64,000 nt of DNA. Origin: Ligula intestinalis (lineage: Eukaryota > Platyhelminthes > Cestoda > Diphyllobothriidea > Diphyllobothriidae). Positions 20,033 to 31,853 of the stretch are shown here, piece by piece; position 1 is the stretch's first letter, and each line of letters begins with the position of its first letter. A model generated the notes under the pieces. The model had not been told where the DNA came from and did not search any database. It saw nothing but the letters and a program-made list of their open reading frames with translations. The DNA lies in the NCBI GenBank assembly GCA_036362985.1, contig JAYGXS010000007.1, positions 22,674,627-22,738,626 on the forward strand. The letters run 5' to 3'. The translations under genes and the position numbers were made by a program.

Positions 20033-20920
20033 TTAATCTTTTAAAGATGTTAGCTCTTTTATTTCTTGACCACTTAACATTATGAAGGGAAGTTTTAGTG
20101 GTCCAAAAATCATGAGATGACATTTTGTTGGGGACAACGGCATTTGCCATTGAACACTACAGTCGTTTAGTTTTTGAAGGTCTGATTCAATTGTTATATG
20201 CACACTGCTTATTGAATGTTTGTTATAGGCATATGTGAGTTTGAAGTCATCTGCATAGAAAAATGTCTTAGCAGATGTTGATATAGTGGATAGCACATGA
20301 ATGTAAATGAGAAATAAGAGGGGACCTAGGATAGTGCCTTGAAAAACACCACTGCTTATATGAGCTGGTTCTGATACTATATTTCGAAGTTGTACTACTT
20401 GAAATCGGTTTTGAAGATAGGATTTGAGAAAACCAAGGAGGGCGGGCCGAACCCCGTGACTCATTAGCTTCACGATCAGTCTTTTACGGGGAGCTTTGTC
20501 TAAGGATTTTTTTAGATCAAAGTAAATTGTAGCTACCATGTCCCCGTCATCTCTATTGCTAGAGACGAATTCCAAAAAAGTGAGATGGCAGGACTGACAT
20601 GACTTTTTGGGTAAAAAGGGGTGTTGAGAGGGAGGTATGAGATTTGCATTCGTCAGATGGTCTAACATTTGGCTATAAATAATTTTTTCTAAGATTTTTG
20701 CTAAAACCGATGTTCGGTGAACACCACGATAATTTTGGGCATTGGACCGATTTCCGTTTTTGAAAATTGGGGTGATACACGATTTTTTCCATATTTCTGG
20801 ATAAGTACCATTTGACTGCAGTAACGAGAAAAGGTTAGACAGAAGTATTGGGGCATATGTAATATTCCTCAGTATGCAAGGAGGGATTCTATCCATTCCA
20901 TATGATGTGGAATTGGACAT
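20033..20920 (-). CDS. Family E reverse transcriptase (truncated, motifs intact)
   Basis: An open frame of 295 codons. It begins STSYGMDRIPPCIL, then reads ITPIFKNGNRSNAQNYRGVH, QHPFLPKKSCQSCHLTFLEF, motif A TIYFDLKKSLDKAPRKRL, motif B SSGVFQGTILGPLLFLIYIH and motif C FFYADDFKLTYAY. It ends at GQEIKELTSLKD, the start of the KDLG region. Fingers and palm are thus uninterrupted and all three catalytic aspartates are present, but the thumb is lost. An intact RT core beside a broken 3' end suggests the E/D junction is more recent than the decay of most neighbours. The LINE RT assignment is certain. Confidence 0.9.
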   Translation of the reverse strand: MSNSTSYGMDRIPPCILRNITYAPILLSNLFSLLQSNGTYPEIWKKSCITPIFKNGNRSNAQNYRGVHRTSVLAKILEKIIYSQMLDHLTNANLIPPSQHPFLPKKSCQSCHLTFLEFVSSNRDDGDMVATIYFDLKKSLDKAPRKRLIVKLMSHGVRPALLGFLKSYLQNRFQVVQLRNIVSEPAHISSGVFQGTILGPLLFLIYIHVLSTISTSAKTFFYADDFKLTYAYNKHSISSVHITIESDLQKLNDCSVQWQMPLSPTKCHLMIFGPLKLPFIMLSGQEIKELTSLKD

Positions 20921-21429
20921 CTAGCAGATAGATTTCTTTACAGTTTCTTCGTTAAACAATATCTCTTTTAATACGAGCGCCGTCATTTCTGTTGGCTGGG
21001 GGAACGGTTCTTCCTCAACTGAATAGTTGGTTGAGAAATACTCATTAAAAGGATTTGCTATTTGGTCGTCATTTGTTATTACTATTCCTTGGTCATCAAG
21101 CTTGATCTGGGGCCTTGTTTTTGATGATTATTTATTTGTTTCCGGAAGATCTGGGCTGTCCTTTCTGGGGACTCGATTGCCCGATGTTATGCTGCTATTT
21201 GTGTAAATTTTCCGGGTTAACTCGTGAATCACTGTAATGCGTCGGAGCGTCAATAGATAACTAATACATGGGTCGTTGAGTTGTTTTTTAAATTTTTTTA
21301 GCCCTTTGGAAAGGAAGTTTGGGATCAGTGATTCCTTACATGGGGATCATTCGTCAATTAGAGTATCTCGAATTAAATTAAGGGTAGCATATAATATGTT
21401 AACAGCTTCTAGTGGGGATGTTGTTAGCA

Positions 21430-22215
21430 GGAAAGAGCTCTAATCCAATGACCTTATGTGGTTATTCATGGATTCAATGTCAAGATTTTTTGGGTTTATA
21501 AAAGTGTAACTAGGATCAGGTCTTATTTTAATGTTAAGAGGGAGCACTGCTATTATTGATTTATAATCACTATCAAAGGTTAAGCTGTAATAGTGCGCAT
21601 ATAATGGCCAGATGTCAGTGGTGAGAATAACATCGAGTATATTGTTTCCTCTAGTTGGTTTATTTATTATTTGCGTCCAGTTATGCAAGACCATTGATGA
21701 TAATAATCCATCATGTCTGGATGGGGCTGATAGTTCTGCCCAGTTTATTTCTGGACGGTTTAAGTCTCCTGCAATTATCTTTTATTCTGTTTGGATATTT
21801 GATATAGTATCTAGTAGATTTGTAAGGCCCGTGTCATCATAACTATATTCCAGGCGGGTGTACAAACATCCAATTAGAATGCTTGTAAGGGTCTTGGATA
21901 TTATTATAGCGAGGCACGCTTCACCATTGAACATTTCCTGTAGAACCTCAAAGCCACTCTGCCCTATGGTAGATCTAATGTAGATCATACAACCACCTCC
22001 TCGTTTATTATCGCGGTCCTGTCTATAGAAGCTGTAGTTTGATATAAAAAGTGAAGCATTAGATGTTAATTCGTTTGCCCATGTTTCTGTTAAAAAGACT
22101 ATATCGGGATTGTGTGTGTCAATAAAAGTCCTAAGTCGTGGAACTTTGTTTACTATCGATCTAGCATTAATGAGCGCAACACTTATGGTGTCGGATACAA
22201 AAGCTGGAATCTGTT
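21430..22215 (-). pseudogene. Family E endonuclease domain (interrupted)
   Basis: In order on the minus strand: ALINARSIVNKVPRLRTFI, NPDIVFLTETWANEL, FYRQDRDNKRGGGCMIYIRS, LIGCLYTRLEYS, IIAGDLNRPEINW, INKPTRGNNILDVILT and FDSDYKS. These are the successive motifs of LINE apurinic-type endonuclease: N-R, E-T-W, R-D, GD-N, LD-I and SD. The usual SDH is SDY here, which removes the catalytic histidine, and a stop splits the frame near 21780. Position directly after ORF1 and before RT is normal for ORF2. Confidence 0.82.
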
Positions 22216-23475
22216 GTGAAAAAATTGATTCCTATTACTTGGTTGATTGTGTTGAGGGCTCATGAGCGGAAATTGTGTAATTGGTGGATAATATGGTGGT
22301 GTTGGACTATTTGTGGTGAATTGTGCATTAGTGGGAAAAATGGTGATGAGAATGATGGGATTCGGTTGCATTGTGTAAATATCGGAGGGTATGGTGTTGT
22401 GCGAGGAGGGATTTGAATGTGTGTGTTATATTGAAAGGGTTGGGTGTGCGGTGGTCGTCGTGTGTATGGGCTAGGATATATGGATTGAGAGAAGGGGTTA
22501 GGTGTCATTTGAGGGTGTGCATTTAAATGCGGATATTCCTTTTGATATGCAGTTCTTTTTGGGAATGGTGGTCTATTTTGGGTTTTGGGGGGAATGATCT
22601 ACCACTGGTTTACTAATTTGGTTCGTTGAGGTAAGACTGGTATTGTTATTTATGGAAATGATTAGACTTGTCTTGCTATTCATCTGTGTATCGTGATTTG
22701 ATCCAGGATTTGTGTCGTTCATGTCTAATGGGGTTGTACTATTTCGGGGTCATTTGTTTGGGCCTTATTCTTTTCCATAATTCCTTCGGCAGGTTAATTA
22801 TTCAATTTCTGGTTGTCATTATTATAAATAGAAGAAGCCGCCGTCAATTCACCTAAGCTGATGTTATGTTGATAGTTTTCGCTTTCCTTCCCAGAGGAGG
22901 AATAGCTCGGTAATTGTTCCTCTGAGGTAGCATTTTGTGGAGTGCTTTTGTCCTCTGCGACTATATGTGGCTGATTTTGTTGACGCACTTTGTCTTTATG
23001 AAAGACTTGTCTGAGCTGCATCGGGGTCAAGTCGGGGCCTGTATATGCTTTAAAACTCTGGAACCTCCTATTTAATTCTGAATTTTGTAGTAGCATTTGA
23101 GCTTCAGCGTGGGTAGAACAAGTAAGCAAAATTGGTTTTTTTACTTCGCGAATTTAGTCTTTTGATAGACACTTTTCGTATACTTATCCCACATTGTTGA
23201 AAAACGTTTTGTATTGCGAAGATTGGATTATTCGTTTGAGAAATGTTGCGAAAGATTTCATTACAGCTACATTTTGATCTATCTGAAACTTCTGATGATA
23301 CTGAATGCACCACAGACTCTATCTGAGGCAAATTGGTGAGGTTGCTTTCGAATGAATTTGAGCCGAGAAGTGAATTAAGAATCTTACATACGGGTTCATA
23401 CTTTGCAATAAAGTTCGTTAAATTTAAAAGGACTGACAGATCGATTTGATCCAAAATAACTTTCGCGTCAGACAT
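22216..23475 (-). pseudogene. Family E ORF1 protein
   Basis: The N-terminal frame (23475-23104) starts MSDAKVILDQIDLSVLLNLT and includes KRLNSRSKKTNF, matching the RLxSRSxNP motif of families C and F. In the next frame come LLQNSELNRRFQSFKAY and DLTPMQLRQVF (near 23000), the DLTP motif also seen in C1. The rest (22790-22216) is Pro/Asn/His/Thr-rich low complexity (PHTQPFQYNTHIQIPPRTTP). Frames are shifted at least three times. Function as an RNA-binding partner of the RT is known for LINE ORF1 in general and inferred here. Confidence 0.7.
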
Positions 23476-23540
23476 TGTTTCTAATAAAATTTTCAGGTAA
23501 GGTATGTTTAAATTCTAAATATATGTCCGAGTAACGTTGT

Positions 23541-24041
23541 TTTTGAAAAATAAGTGTCGGAAGAATGTTAGATATAAAATTATTTGACTTATCTAGAAGC
23601 CTGAAATTCGAGTCCATATTCAAATCGCGCGCACAGGAGGTAGGAGCGTCATGCTGATGTTGAGGATATTAAAAGTGGGGCAGGAAGCCCACCACGGATA
23701 TCGTCAGTATACTTATCGTAATACGGAGGAGGGTCTCATAGAGGTATCGACATCCCCAGATGGTTCGTAAGTAGTTGTCAAATAACTCAGGATTTACAAC
23801 TGCCCGATTCAGCAGTTTTTCTTTCAAAATCTTCATGTGCATTAAATATAAGTCGCTTGACGAGGTTCTCCTGTGCTTTGTATGTGTTTATGGATAGAGG
23901 ATTATGATCAGCGAGAAATTTCCTCCACAACTTCTTTAGCGAACTAGTCAGCCACTGGGGTCTGTCGTTTAGCTTCTGTCGTAAAATCGAACAGTGGTTT
24001 CTGAGGACAAGGTGCAATAACTCACCGAGACATATAAGTCA
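23541..24041 (-). pseudogene. Unassigned spacer with a LINE linker scrap
   Basis: Bases 24017-23787 on the minus strand encode NHCSILRQKLNDRPQWLTSS, WRKFLADHNPLSINTYK and FNAHEDFERK. This looks like the stretch between EN and RT of a LINE, but the family cannot be named. Bases 23541-23786 hold nothing I recognise. B3 begins at about 24042. Confidence 0.4.
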
Positions 24042-27000
24042 AGTAAAAAGGACATCTCTCTGGTCAAAGCTAGTAACAGTGACAGCCTAGCTGTCCCGCC
24101 ACCGAAACCTAAGACATACCCTCTTGAATTTGTCGTTTTAAATGGCAGGTCACTGATTAATAAAATGCCCTGCTCCAGACTCTGGTTATTATCGACCGCC
24201 CAGACATTTTTATGGTAACTGAGACATGGGCATCGGCCTAAGTAGCTGAATCTGAACTCTCTGTTCTAGGCTATGCATGCATTCGAAATGATCGAAACAA
24301 TGGCCGTGGTGGAGTAGGCTGCATCTTTATTAAGCAGCAACTTACATTTCTCCCGTTGGACTATCCACAGTTCACGGTGGTGGAGGAGAGCTGCTGGCGA
24401 TGAGTTGTTCTAAAGAATAAATAACCCTTTCTCGTTGGCTGTGTTTATCGCCCACCTAATGCCAATGCAGACTACGATCGTTGACTCTCGCAGGCATTTC
24501 ATGCGGCAGCGGACTTGAAGCTTAAGAATTGCTTGATAGCAGGTGATTTTAAGTTTCGTGACGTGCAATGGTTTCCACCATCCGGTCCTTCAAAGTTCGA
24601 GAACTTACTTGAGGCTCTAGATATCGGCATGTGGGATCAGGTAGTCGATTTTCCCACTCGAGGAGCAAACATACTCGACCTAATTTTTTGTAGGGGATGC
24701 GAACCACTTTAAGTGTCATCCTTAGACGCACTTGGGAGTTCAGACTATCTCACAGTTGTTACCATACTAGAACTGGAGGCGGACGAATCATTTGCCCAAA
24801 AATATAGTTTTTATCATGACTTCCGATAAGCAAACACGGCGGAATTACTGGCATATCTAAACGCTCTCGACTGGTCTGAATTTTTCCAATGTTTGGATGT
24901 AAATGTTTGGACCGATACACTGTACAAAGTGCTGGATCCACTCATCCTCCCTTTTGTCCTCCGTAAAAAAGTAATCCATGTCAAGGATGAAGTGTACCTT
25001 CCTCTGTCTTTTCGTCGTAGGCTGCGTAAACTCTCTCGTAGTTTGCATCGGCAGAACGACACTTCCATTCTGCCCTTGATCACACTGACCTTTGAGCAGG
25101 CTTAGAAGCTCTCCGAAGAAAAGCAGATAGCCGATGAGGCCCACTTCGCTGAAAACTTTCCCTAAATGTTGCGAAACTCTTTTCGCGTACAGTAAAAGTG
25201 CAGAGGAAAAGGCAACACCCCATACTTCAAGATGCTTTAGGAAACCCCATGGCTGACGCTAAGTTGACCGCCGATAGCTTCAATGCGTTCTTATCCAAAA
25301 CGTTTAGTGAAAGCTCGTTCGCTGCAGCTCCAGCTATCCGGGCTTGGACGGGTGCCGTACTCGAAACCATCAGTTTTATCCTCTGACTCTAGCCATTCGT
25401 CCTTATTGTCAATCTTATAATCCAGGACCAGATGGCGTCACAGTTTGCCTTCTAAAAGCTGAAGCGAATTATATTTTTCCGTCTATTTGTTGTAAGATAT
25501 TTAATCTTGCTCTTGAGAGTGGTACCTTTCCTTCATTGTGGGAGGAATCTCACATAATGCCTATTCCCAAGCATGGCCGATTGACGTTATTTCACAACTT
25601 TAGGCCAATAAATACACTTCCCGCAGCCTCGAAGATCTTGGAGACGTTGATCAAAGAAAAGATGATGCGTCACTTGGCAGAGAACAACCTGTTCAATACA
25701 GCTCAACATAGATTTCTGGAGAAAAGATCTTGTGACACCTGCCAGCTCTAATAAATATAATTAATAAATTGTATATTTAAGGCCCAAGGGGCCTTTTCAT
25801 TACATACTTAGTGCTATCGTGAGAATAAGAAAATAAAAATAGTTCAGATTTACAACAAACTCTTATAAAATAATTATCTGGGCATCGGTGGATGAGTGCA
25901 GCGAGCCACCGATTTCCAAAAAATGTAGGAGAAAAACTGCCTTAATGGGTAGCAAGCTATAACGTGAGGCATATTTGATGGGATTCTGATATTGAAGGTT
26001 CAGGGCGCTTATTTTCATGGGAAAAATAATAAAGTGGTGAGATAGGACAGCAGGAGAAGGCAGTGGAAGTCAAAGCAACACCACCAAATGCGGCCCACCA
26101 GACTCCAGATTTCACGAGATTCCGAGCATTAACCACCAATAGCGACCACTGTATCCTGGGATTATGTGCTACAATTCAGAGACAGCGGTTTTGCCCTTTA
26201 TACCGTCTATTTTGATTTTACTAAGGCCTATGATCGGATCGATCATAACCTTTTCCTTCTGAAACTGACCTCTTTCGGCATAGATAGCAAGCCTCTGAAC
26301 TTCATATCTTCCTATTTGGATGCTCGCACACAACGAGTTAAAATTTCCAATGTTTTCTCCAACCCCACGCATGTGAGAAATGGAGTTATACAGGGTAGTG
26401 TACTGAGGCCGCTCCTATTTTGCCTTTTTGTCAACGATGTACCAGATTGTTTTCACTATGGCAGACCCTTCATGTACGCTGATGATTTAAAAGTCGGTAA
26501 AAGTCAGTATAATATGGCAGATCGCAACATCGTACTCGAGCTGATAAAAAGGATCTTCAGGCCTTCGCCCAGTGGTGTTGCACATGGCGCCTCACCTTTT
26601 AATGGCACAAATGTTCCGTTATGGTTGTTGGCGATGATAATCAACCGGAATTAAGCATAGACGGCCACGAACTAAATGTCCCAGGTTTTATCAAGGATTT
26701 GGGCATATTTTACCCTAATAGTCTCAATTTGTCAGAGCACTGTGCTCTGATAGTCTCGAAAGCACGCCGAACCACCGGATTTATCCTTAGAAATTTTAAG
26801 ACTATCAAGGTTAGAACTAGCCTTTATAATATGTACGTGAGACCTAGTCTTTAATACTGCTCGCCCCTATTCACTCTTCTGCGCAATAGTGAACGGAAGA
26901 AAATAGAATCACTGCATCACTTTTTCACTAGAAGACTTTTCACTTCAGAACACCGTGACTTAGCCTTCTAACAAAGGAGCGAACTTATAAAGCTGGATCC

Positions 27001-27790
27001 CCTGTGGCTTCGTAGATTACAGAAGAGTCTATTTTTACTGTTTAAACTTTTGAATGCCCAAACCTTTAATCCTCTCAGTGCAACAAGGCAGCTTGAGCAC
27101 TCTCGACGCGCCAGTCATCGAGACGTATTTTTATTTCTTCCTATGGCACGTACAGTAAAGAACCGGCAGTTCTTTTCAGTAAACGCCATATCAATCTGAA
27201 ATAAGCTGCCCAAAAGTATTCAAACCCAGCAAAGCTACCCTATGTTTAAGAGAGCTATAACTAGCTTTCTACATTCAGGACAACTTTCACGAATTTTGGG
27301 TGCTGACTCGGCGGAATCTCTGATGGCGTTCGTGGACTTTGAACCCTGTCAGGCTTCATGCTGGAGATAATTCTGCTGAAGTTGCGGCCCACAATCTGCT
27401 AACCCTTCAGCCGATAGCGTGCAACATTTGCCGACAACCATTGAAGGAGGACGGAGAACACTGTGTTCTTGTACCAACCCTCGCCATCCCGAACTAATGT
27501 CCCTAAACGATATGCTACTTTTCTTTTGCTGATATGTCAACTCAGCTGACAACTGTACATATATTCCGTTTGTATCATGCCTTTGAAGTCAGGTTTTTTT
27601 CCCTTGAAGCAAACTGCCTATCCCGCCCAGTATTGACAAAACACAAGATTGAAACAAAACCAATACTGGCTGCAAAAGAGGGAGTTTGTTTTAGGTTTTT
27701 TCCTGTCTTTGAGGTTTTGAAAGGCGCCCAAGAGGTGCTTTACTAACTCTTTAAAATTGCCTGTAAACTTGCATGATAAACATATATAAT
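24042..27790 (+). pseudogene. Family B LINE copy B3 (EN and RT, many lesions)
   Basis: It starts in the last codons of ORF1 and covers EN (LEFVVLNGRSLINKM-like start near 24125, IAGDFKFRDVQWFPPSGPSK near 24535, ANILDLIFCRG near 24665) with stops and shifts throughout. The catalytic-site phrase GDFN is GDFK. RT begins near 25420 (NPGPDGVTVCLLKAEANYIF) and is interrupted at 25750-26159 by a family D fragment. It continues YFDFTKAYDRIDHN, RNGVIQGSVLRPLLF and YADD, then breaks at the deletion near 26550 and at several stops to 27340. The 3' UTR ends near 27790 with a decayed copy of the B hairpin. This is the oldest-looking B copy here. Confidence 0.9.
25750..26159 (-). mobile_element. 5'-truncated family D insertion (D2) inside B3
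   Basis: Minus-oriented: the D tail (TATTTATTA and AATTTATTAATT-type) is at 25750-25770 and the mini-hairpin AAGGCCC-CTT-GGGCCTT follows near 25785. The rest matches the D1 3' UTR. Against intact B4, the host sequence before the insert ends CCAGCTCT and resumes GATTATGTGC, so about 7 host bases are missing and there is no target duplication. It proves that D moved after B3 had inserted. Confidence 0.88.
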
Positions 27791-27896
27791 ACATTCCAGT
27801 GAGTTCGTGGGCACTAGGTCCAGGCAGATAGATTGTTGCCCCTCACGCATCTCGGTGGGAAATAGAACATTATGAATTGAAGATTAACTGTGTGTC

Positions 27897-28389
27897 TGAT
27901 CCAGTAAATTAATAAATTGTATATTAAGGACCCAACGGCCCTTTCATTACAAATTAAGTGCTATCATGAAAATTAAAAAAAAATTGGTAATCACAGCTGC
28001 GCGTAAGCAGCTTATGATAACAAGAATTACTCTTATGTTACGCGTGGTAATATGGTAAGTTAGATCCGATTAACACGAACTCTCTCTCGTAAAATAATCT
28101 TCTGGGCAGTAAAAAACTCCTACATCGGTGGATGAGTTCAGCGAGCTGCCGATTTCCAAAAAAATGTAGAACAAAAACGCCCTTAGTAGGTAGCATGATA
28201 TGACATGATGCAGTTAGATGGGATCCTGCTGTTGAGGTTTCGGGACGCTCATTGTCATTGGAAAAATAATATAGCGGTGAGTTAACAAGGGGCCGTCCGG
28301 GACAACAGGAGAACACAGTGGGAGTCAAGGCAACCTCACCGAGATGCGACCCACCAGACTCCGGAGTTCACCGACAAGTTGGCGACCAC
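27897..28389 (-). mobile_element. Family D LINE copy D3, 3' UTR part
   Basis: Begins with the D tail (AATTAATAAATTGTATATT) and a mutated mini-hairpin, then continues in step with D1 18110-18480. It stops at GGCGACCAC, where the gypsy element inserted. The rest of D3 resumes at 33382. The 106 bases before it (27791-27896) hold nothing I recognise. Confidence 0.88.
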
Positions 28390-28822
28390 TGTAGCATCCG
28401 AGGTGGGTATGGTACACTGGTTGCACAGTAACGGATTCGGTATCGGCGGCTTCTGTTCGACGAACTTCCTGTCTTCGAACTTCTTCCCTATTGGAGGTTC
28501 CTCGTCATCACAAGCAGACGCACTAGAGCTAGAATGATGGCTCCTATTCGGAGAATATAAGTGATAATACGAATGTTACGTTTATTAGGGAATACAGGCG
28601 ATCGAAAGACGTAAGCAAGAGCGTGAGTATAGGATAAGGTTATAACGAAGGGGAGTACGAAATGGAGTATAAAAAAGCAGACGAGGACGAGACTTAGCGG
28701 AGTCAGGAAACGGCGGCTTGTGGTGGTTGTCTCCTCCAATCAGCGTCCTGGAAATCGAGAGGAAGGCAGGTGACATCAAGGGTATATAGTAGAACAACGG
28801 AGGTTCGGTTTGTGCCGCTACA
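28390..28822 (-). repeat. 3' LTR of gypsy-1 (433 bp)
   Basis: Runs from TGTAGCATCC to GCCGCTACA. It is preceded on the minus strand by the polypurine tract at 28826-28837. It aligns end to end with 32950-33381, with one single-base indel near the end. Confidence 0.95.
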
Positions 28823-28825
28823 TAG

Positions 28826-28837
28826 CCCCCTTTTTAA
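28826..28837 (-). promoter_or_regulatory. Polypurine tract of gypsy-1
   Basis: Reads TTAAAAAGGGGG on the minus strand, three to four bases before the 3' LTR. In LTR elements this primes plus-strand DNA synthesis. It fixes the orientation. Confidence 0.85.
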
Positions 28838-29990
28838 GGTATAGCACTGTCCTCAGTGATTGTGGTGATTGAGGGTGATGGAAATGTGACCTCTAAGGCA
28901 ACTGGAGGGACCTGGTCGGGTGGGACGATCGTGAGCGTGTCTGGTGTACATATGGGAAGCTGGCCACGGTACGGCTTGAGTTTTTCGAATTGAGCCGTGT
29001 ACGAGGGGAGGGTGGGGTTGACGGCGTCGCGGTGTAGTAGGGTTGTAGAACAAACGGTGTCGAGTACGATGAAGGGTTCACCGGAGGTTCCGCGAGGATG
29101 CTTTCGGTTATAATGCATCACCAGGTCGCGGTTTCGGTATGGTGTGCCGGATATGCGAGTGTCGAAATGGTCTTTTTGGCGGGTTGTTGGTGCTTCGAGG
29201 GTGTTGCGTGCAGCATTGTGAGCGCAGCGGATAACTTCTCGGAGCTGGCGGGTGTAGCTATTAGGCGTAGTAGGATCCGGAGAGGGAAGTGGAAAGCGAA
29301 GGTCGACAGGAAGCCGGATCTCACGACCTGTCCACATATAGTGTGGAGTTAACCCTGTAGAGGTGTGAACGGACCCGCGGTAGGTGAGCATACAAAGGGG
29401 TAGATGCAGATCCCATTCGTGTTCGTGGCCATCTTTAGAGAACGCAAGCAGAAGGTTATGTAAGGTACGGTTCGTCCGTTTGACCAGACCATTACTTTTC
29501 GGGTGGTACGGGATTGTGCGGGTTTTCCGAATTTCAAGAAGGTCGCACACGTCCTTAAGTAGTTGTGATTCGAAGTTACTTTCGCAGTCGGAATGGAAGC
29601 AAATAAGAGTTCCCCAACGACTGATCCAGGTGCGACTGATGGCGTTAGCCACCGTGGCGGTTCTTTGGTCAGGCAATGGGATGGCTCCGACTCATTTGGT
29701 GAAAAAGTCGATCATGACTAATATGTATTCTAACCCCCGATAGGATATGGAAAGCGGGCCGATGATCTCAAGGTCAACTCGTTCACCGGGAAATCTAGTG
29801 GTCATGGGCTGTAGGGGGGGGGGTCAGGGAACTGTATTGGGTGATTTGAACGACGAAAAAATTGTGCACTCTTTGCAAAAATGTATGACGGGTGAGCGTA
29901 ACTGTGGTCACCAGAAATGGCTAGTTCTGTACGGTGTGGGCCACAGTATCCTTACTCCCAGTGCAGGTCCGTTAGAACACCTTTAATGAG
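28834..29990 (-). pseudogene. Gypsy-1 integrase (catalytic Glu replaced by Lys)
   Basis: Integrase joins the element DNA to the host genome. The zinc-binding N-terminus is decayed (29990-29850). The core reads PMTTRFPGERVDLEIIGPLS, ILVMIDFF (first Asp, codon 29707-29709) and FHSDCESNFES (second Asp, 29587-29589). It then reads YHPKSNGLVKRTNRTL, where the residue 36 positions after the second Asp is Lys (codon at 29479-29481). In this family the spacing is D,D-35-E, so the Glu has become Lys by one G-to-A change. The C-terminal part (CMLTYRGSVHTSTGLTPHYM, YNRKHPRG) is open to 28834. A run of ten or more G near 29816 shifts the frame. Confidence 0.93.
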
Positions 29991-31580
29991 GCAACCTGGG
30001 ACTATCGGTCGTAAGTGATGGGAATTACCGTCTTTATAAAATAGATCCTCTTGTTCGAGCCAGAGGTTCGACCACTGGTTCAGCAAAATGCGGGCATTCA
30101 TACTAGACCCGCGCATTTCTTGTTCGTTAGGTTTCCGCCGTTCTTCAATCAGGTGACGGTAGATGATGGCCGTGTCGGGATCACTAGCTTGTGCCGTTGA
30201 CCATTCGTAGCTGGTGGTTTCTGCTAAGTGTACGGCGTGGACAGATTCCGGGAGTAGGGCTACGACTGTAGTGTCGGTGTTGGGAAAACGGGAAAGTGCG
30301 TCGGCATTGCCGTGTTTAGTGCCCGGACGGAATTCGGGTTTGAAATCAAAATTCTGTATGGACTCTTTCCACCGGGTGAGCTGATCCATGGGGTCTTTGA
30401 AGGTTTGGAGCCATTTCAAAGCGTGCAGGTCGGTACGCAAAATAAAACGTTTTCCGATGATAAGGTGTTAAAATTGTTGAAGGAAAACGATAATCGCTAG
30501 GAATTCCCTGCGGAATGTGCTGTAATTGCGTTCAGACTTCGTTAGGGTTTTGCTGCCGAAACAAATAGGATGCGCAACGCCGTGGGAGTCGTTCTGTGAC
30601 AACACGGCGCGTATGGCAAAACCACTGGCATCGGTGTCCAGTGTAAACGCCAGAGTATCCTTCTCGACGTTTGGGAGTGCTAACAGGGGCGCAGAGCATA
30701 GGGCCGCTCGAAGGTTAGTAAATGCGGTCACGCATTCTGTGGACCATTTGCACACACGATCTTTTTCTGTCAGTCTGTTGAGGGGACCGGCGATGATTGC
30801 AAAATGTCGAATGAACCGACGGTAATAAGAAGCGAGACAGATGAAACTCCATGCCTCCGTTTGGCTGGTTGGCACTGCCCACGTGCGAATGTGTTTTATG
30901 CGGTCGGTTAGGGGTGCAATGTGTCCGGGGATATCTGGTGACCGAGAAATTCCACTTCGGAAAGACGAAAAAACACTTTCGGATTCAGCGTGCAACCGGC
31001 ATCGCGGAGTGCCTCCAGTAAAAACCTTAAATTCTGATTATGCTCCTCGATCATATGGCTGAGAGCGATAATGTCGTCTAGGTAAACTAGGCATTTAATA
31101 GGTATAAGAGGTCGTAGAACCTAGAACATCAGCGACTGAAACGTCGCTGCCGCGTTGCAGAGACCGAAGGAAAGTGTATAAAACTCAAATAGTCCTTGTG
31201 AGACCGTGAACGCTGTCTTCTGTCAGTCATCCGTGTATTGTTCAACTTGCCAGTACCCCGACTTAAGATCTAGGGTCGAGAACCATGCTGCGTTGCCGAG
31301 TGAGTCTATAGTGTCGTCCAGCCGGGGTAATGGGAATGAGTCGCGTACGGTAATTGCATTAAGGCGACGGTAATCAATTCACAAGCGTAGAGAACCGTCT
31401 TTGTGGGACCAAGGTTATCGGCGAGGCCCATGGGGACAAGGAGGGCTTTATGATGCTATTTGCTAAAAGCTCGTCAACCTGTTTGTCAACTTCTTCGCGA
31501 TATCGTACAGAAGCGCGACGGGGGGTTGCCAGACCGGTTTTTGCATCACCGGTGTCAATCGTGTGTTGCACAAGGCGTAT
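29952..31580 (-). pseudogene. Gypsy-1 reverse transcriptase and RNase H
   Basis: It starts HTIDTGDAKTGLATPRRASV, with KQVDELLANSIIKPSLSPWA and then stops. The palm is readable in pieces: a FSTLDLKSGYWQ-like motif near 31250, a TAFTV-QG-FEFY stretch, and KCLVYLDDIIALS with YLDD at 31074-31085. RNase H follows in the frame 30995-30468 (LASYYRRFIRHFAIIAGPLN, FTLDTDASGFAIRAVLSQ, GSKTLTKSERNYST) and in 30440-29952 (TDLHALKWLQTF, GTKHGNADALSR). The key RNase H Asp (DTDAS) and the final Asp (NADALSR) are kept. Several stops make it inactive. Confidence 0.93.
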
Positions 31581-31853
31581 CCGGTCGAGGTTACTTGTAA
31601 ACCAGGAAAACAGTCCAGGGAAAGCGTAAAGGATATTTCTGAGTTGGACATAAGCGGCAGTACCAACAGTGGACGGCGGGGAAAGTATTTCGTCTAAATG
31701 TGTAGGGTCTTAAGCCACGGCCGTCATAACCGTGTTGTAAAGGAGTTGGAAATGCTATTCAGGTGCGGCGGTAGGGGGAAGGTTTATGTTTCCGGCCAGC
31801 TCCACGCGTCTACCGCAGGTGTGAATAACACAATTATAACCGCTGAGGAAATC

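Larger units (their letters stand above)
19986..23540 (-). mobile_element. Family E LINE: ORF1, endonuclease, RT (3' truncated)
   Basis: Minus-strand order: ORF1 (23475-22216), EN (22215-21430), linker (21430-20930), RT (20920-20033). Homology to an E-type RT continues to about 19985 as KD-GLSFFNTLDLPHM, where it switches to family D. So E lacks its thumb and 3' UTR, and no 3' tail of its own is visible. An almost identical E/D fusion recurs at 59160-60193. Confidence 0.85.
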
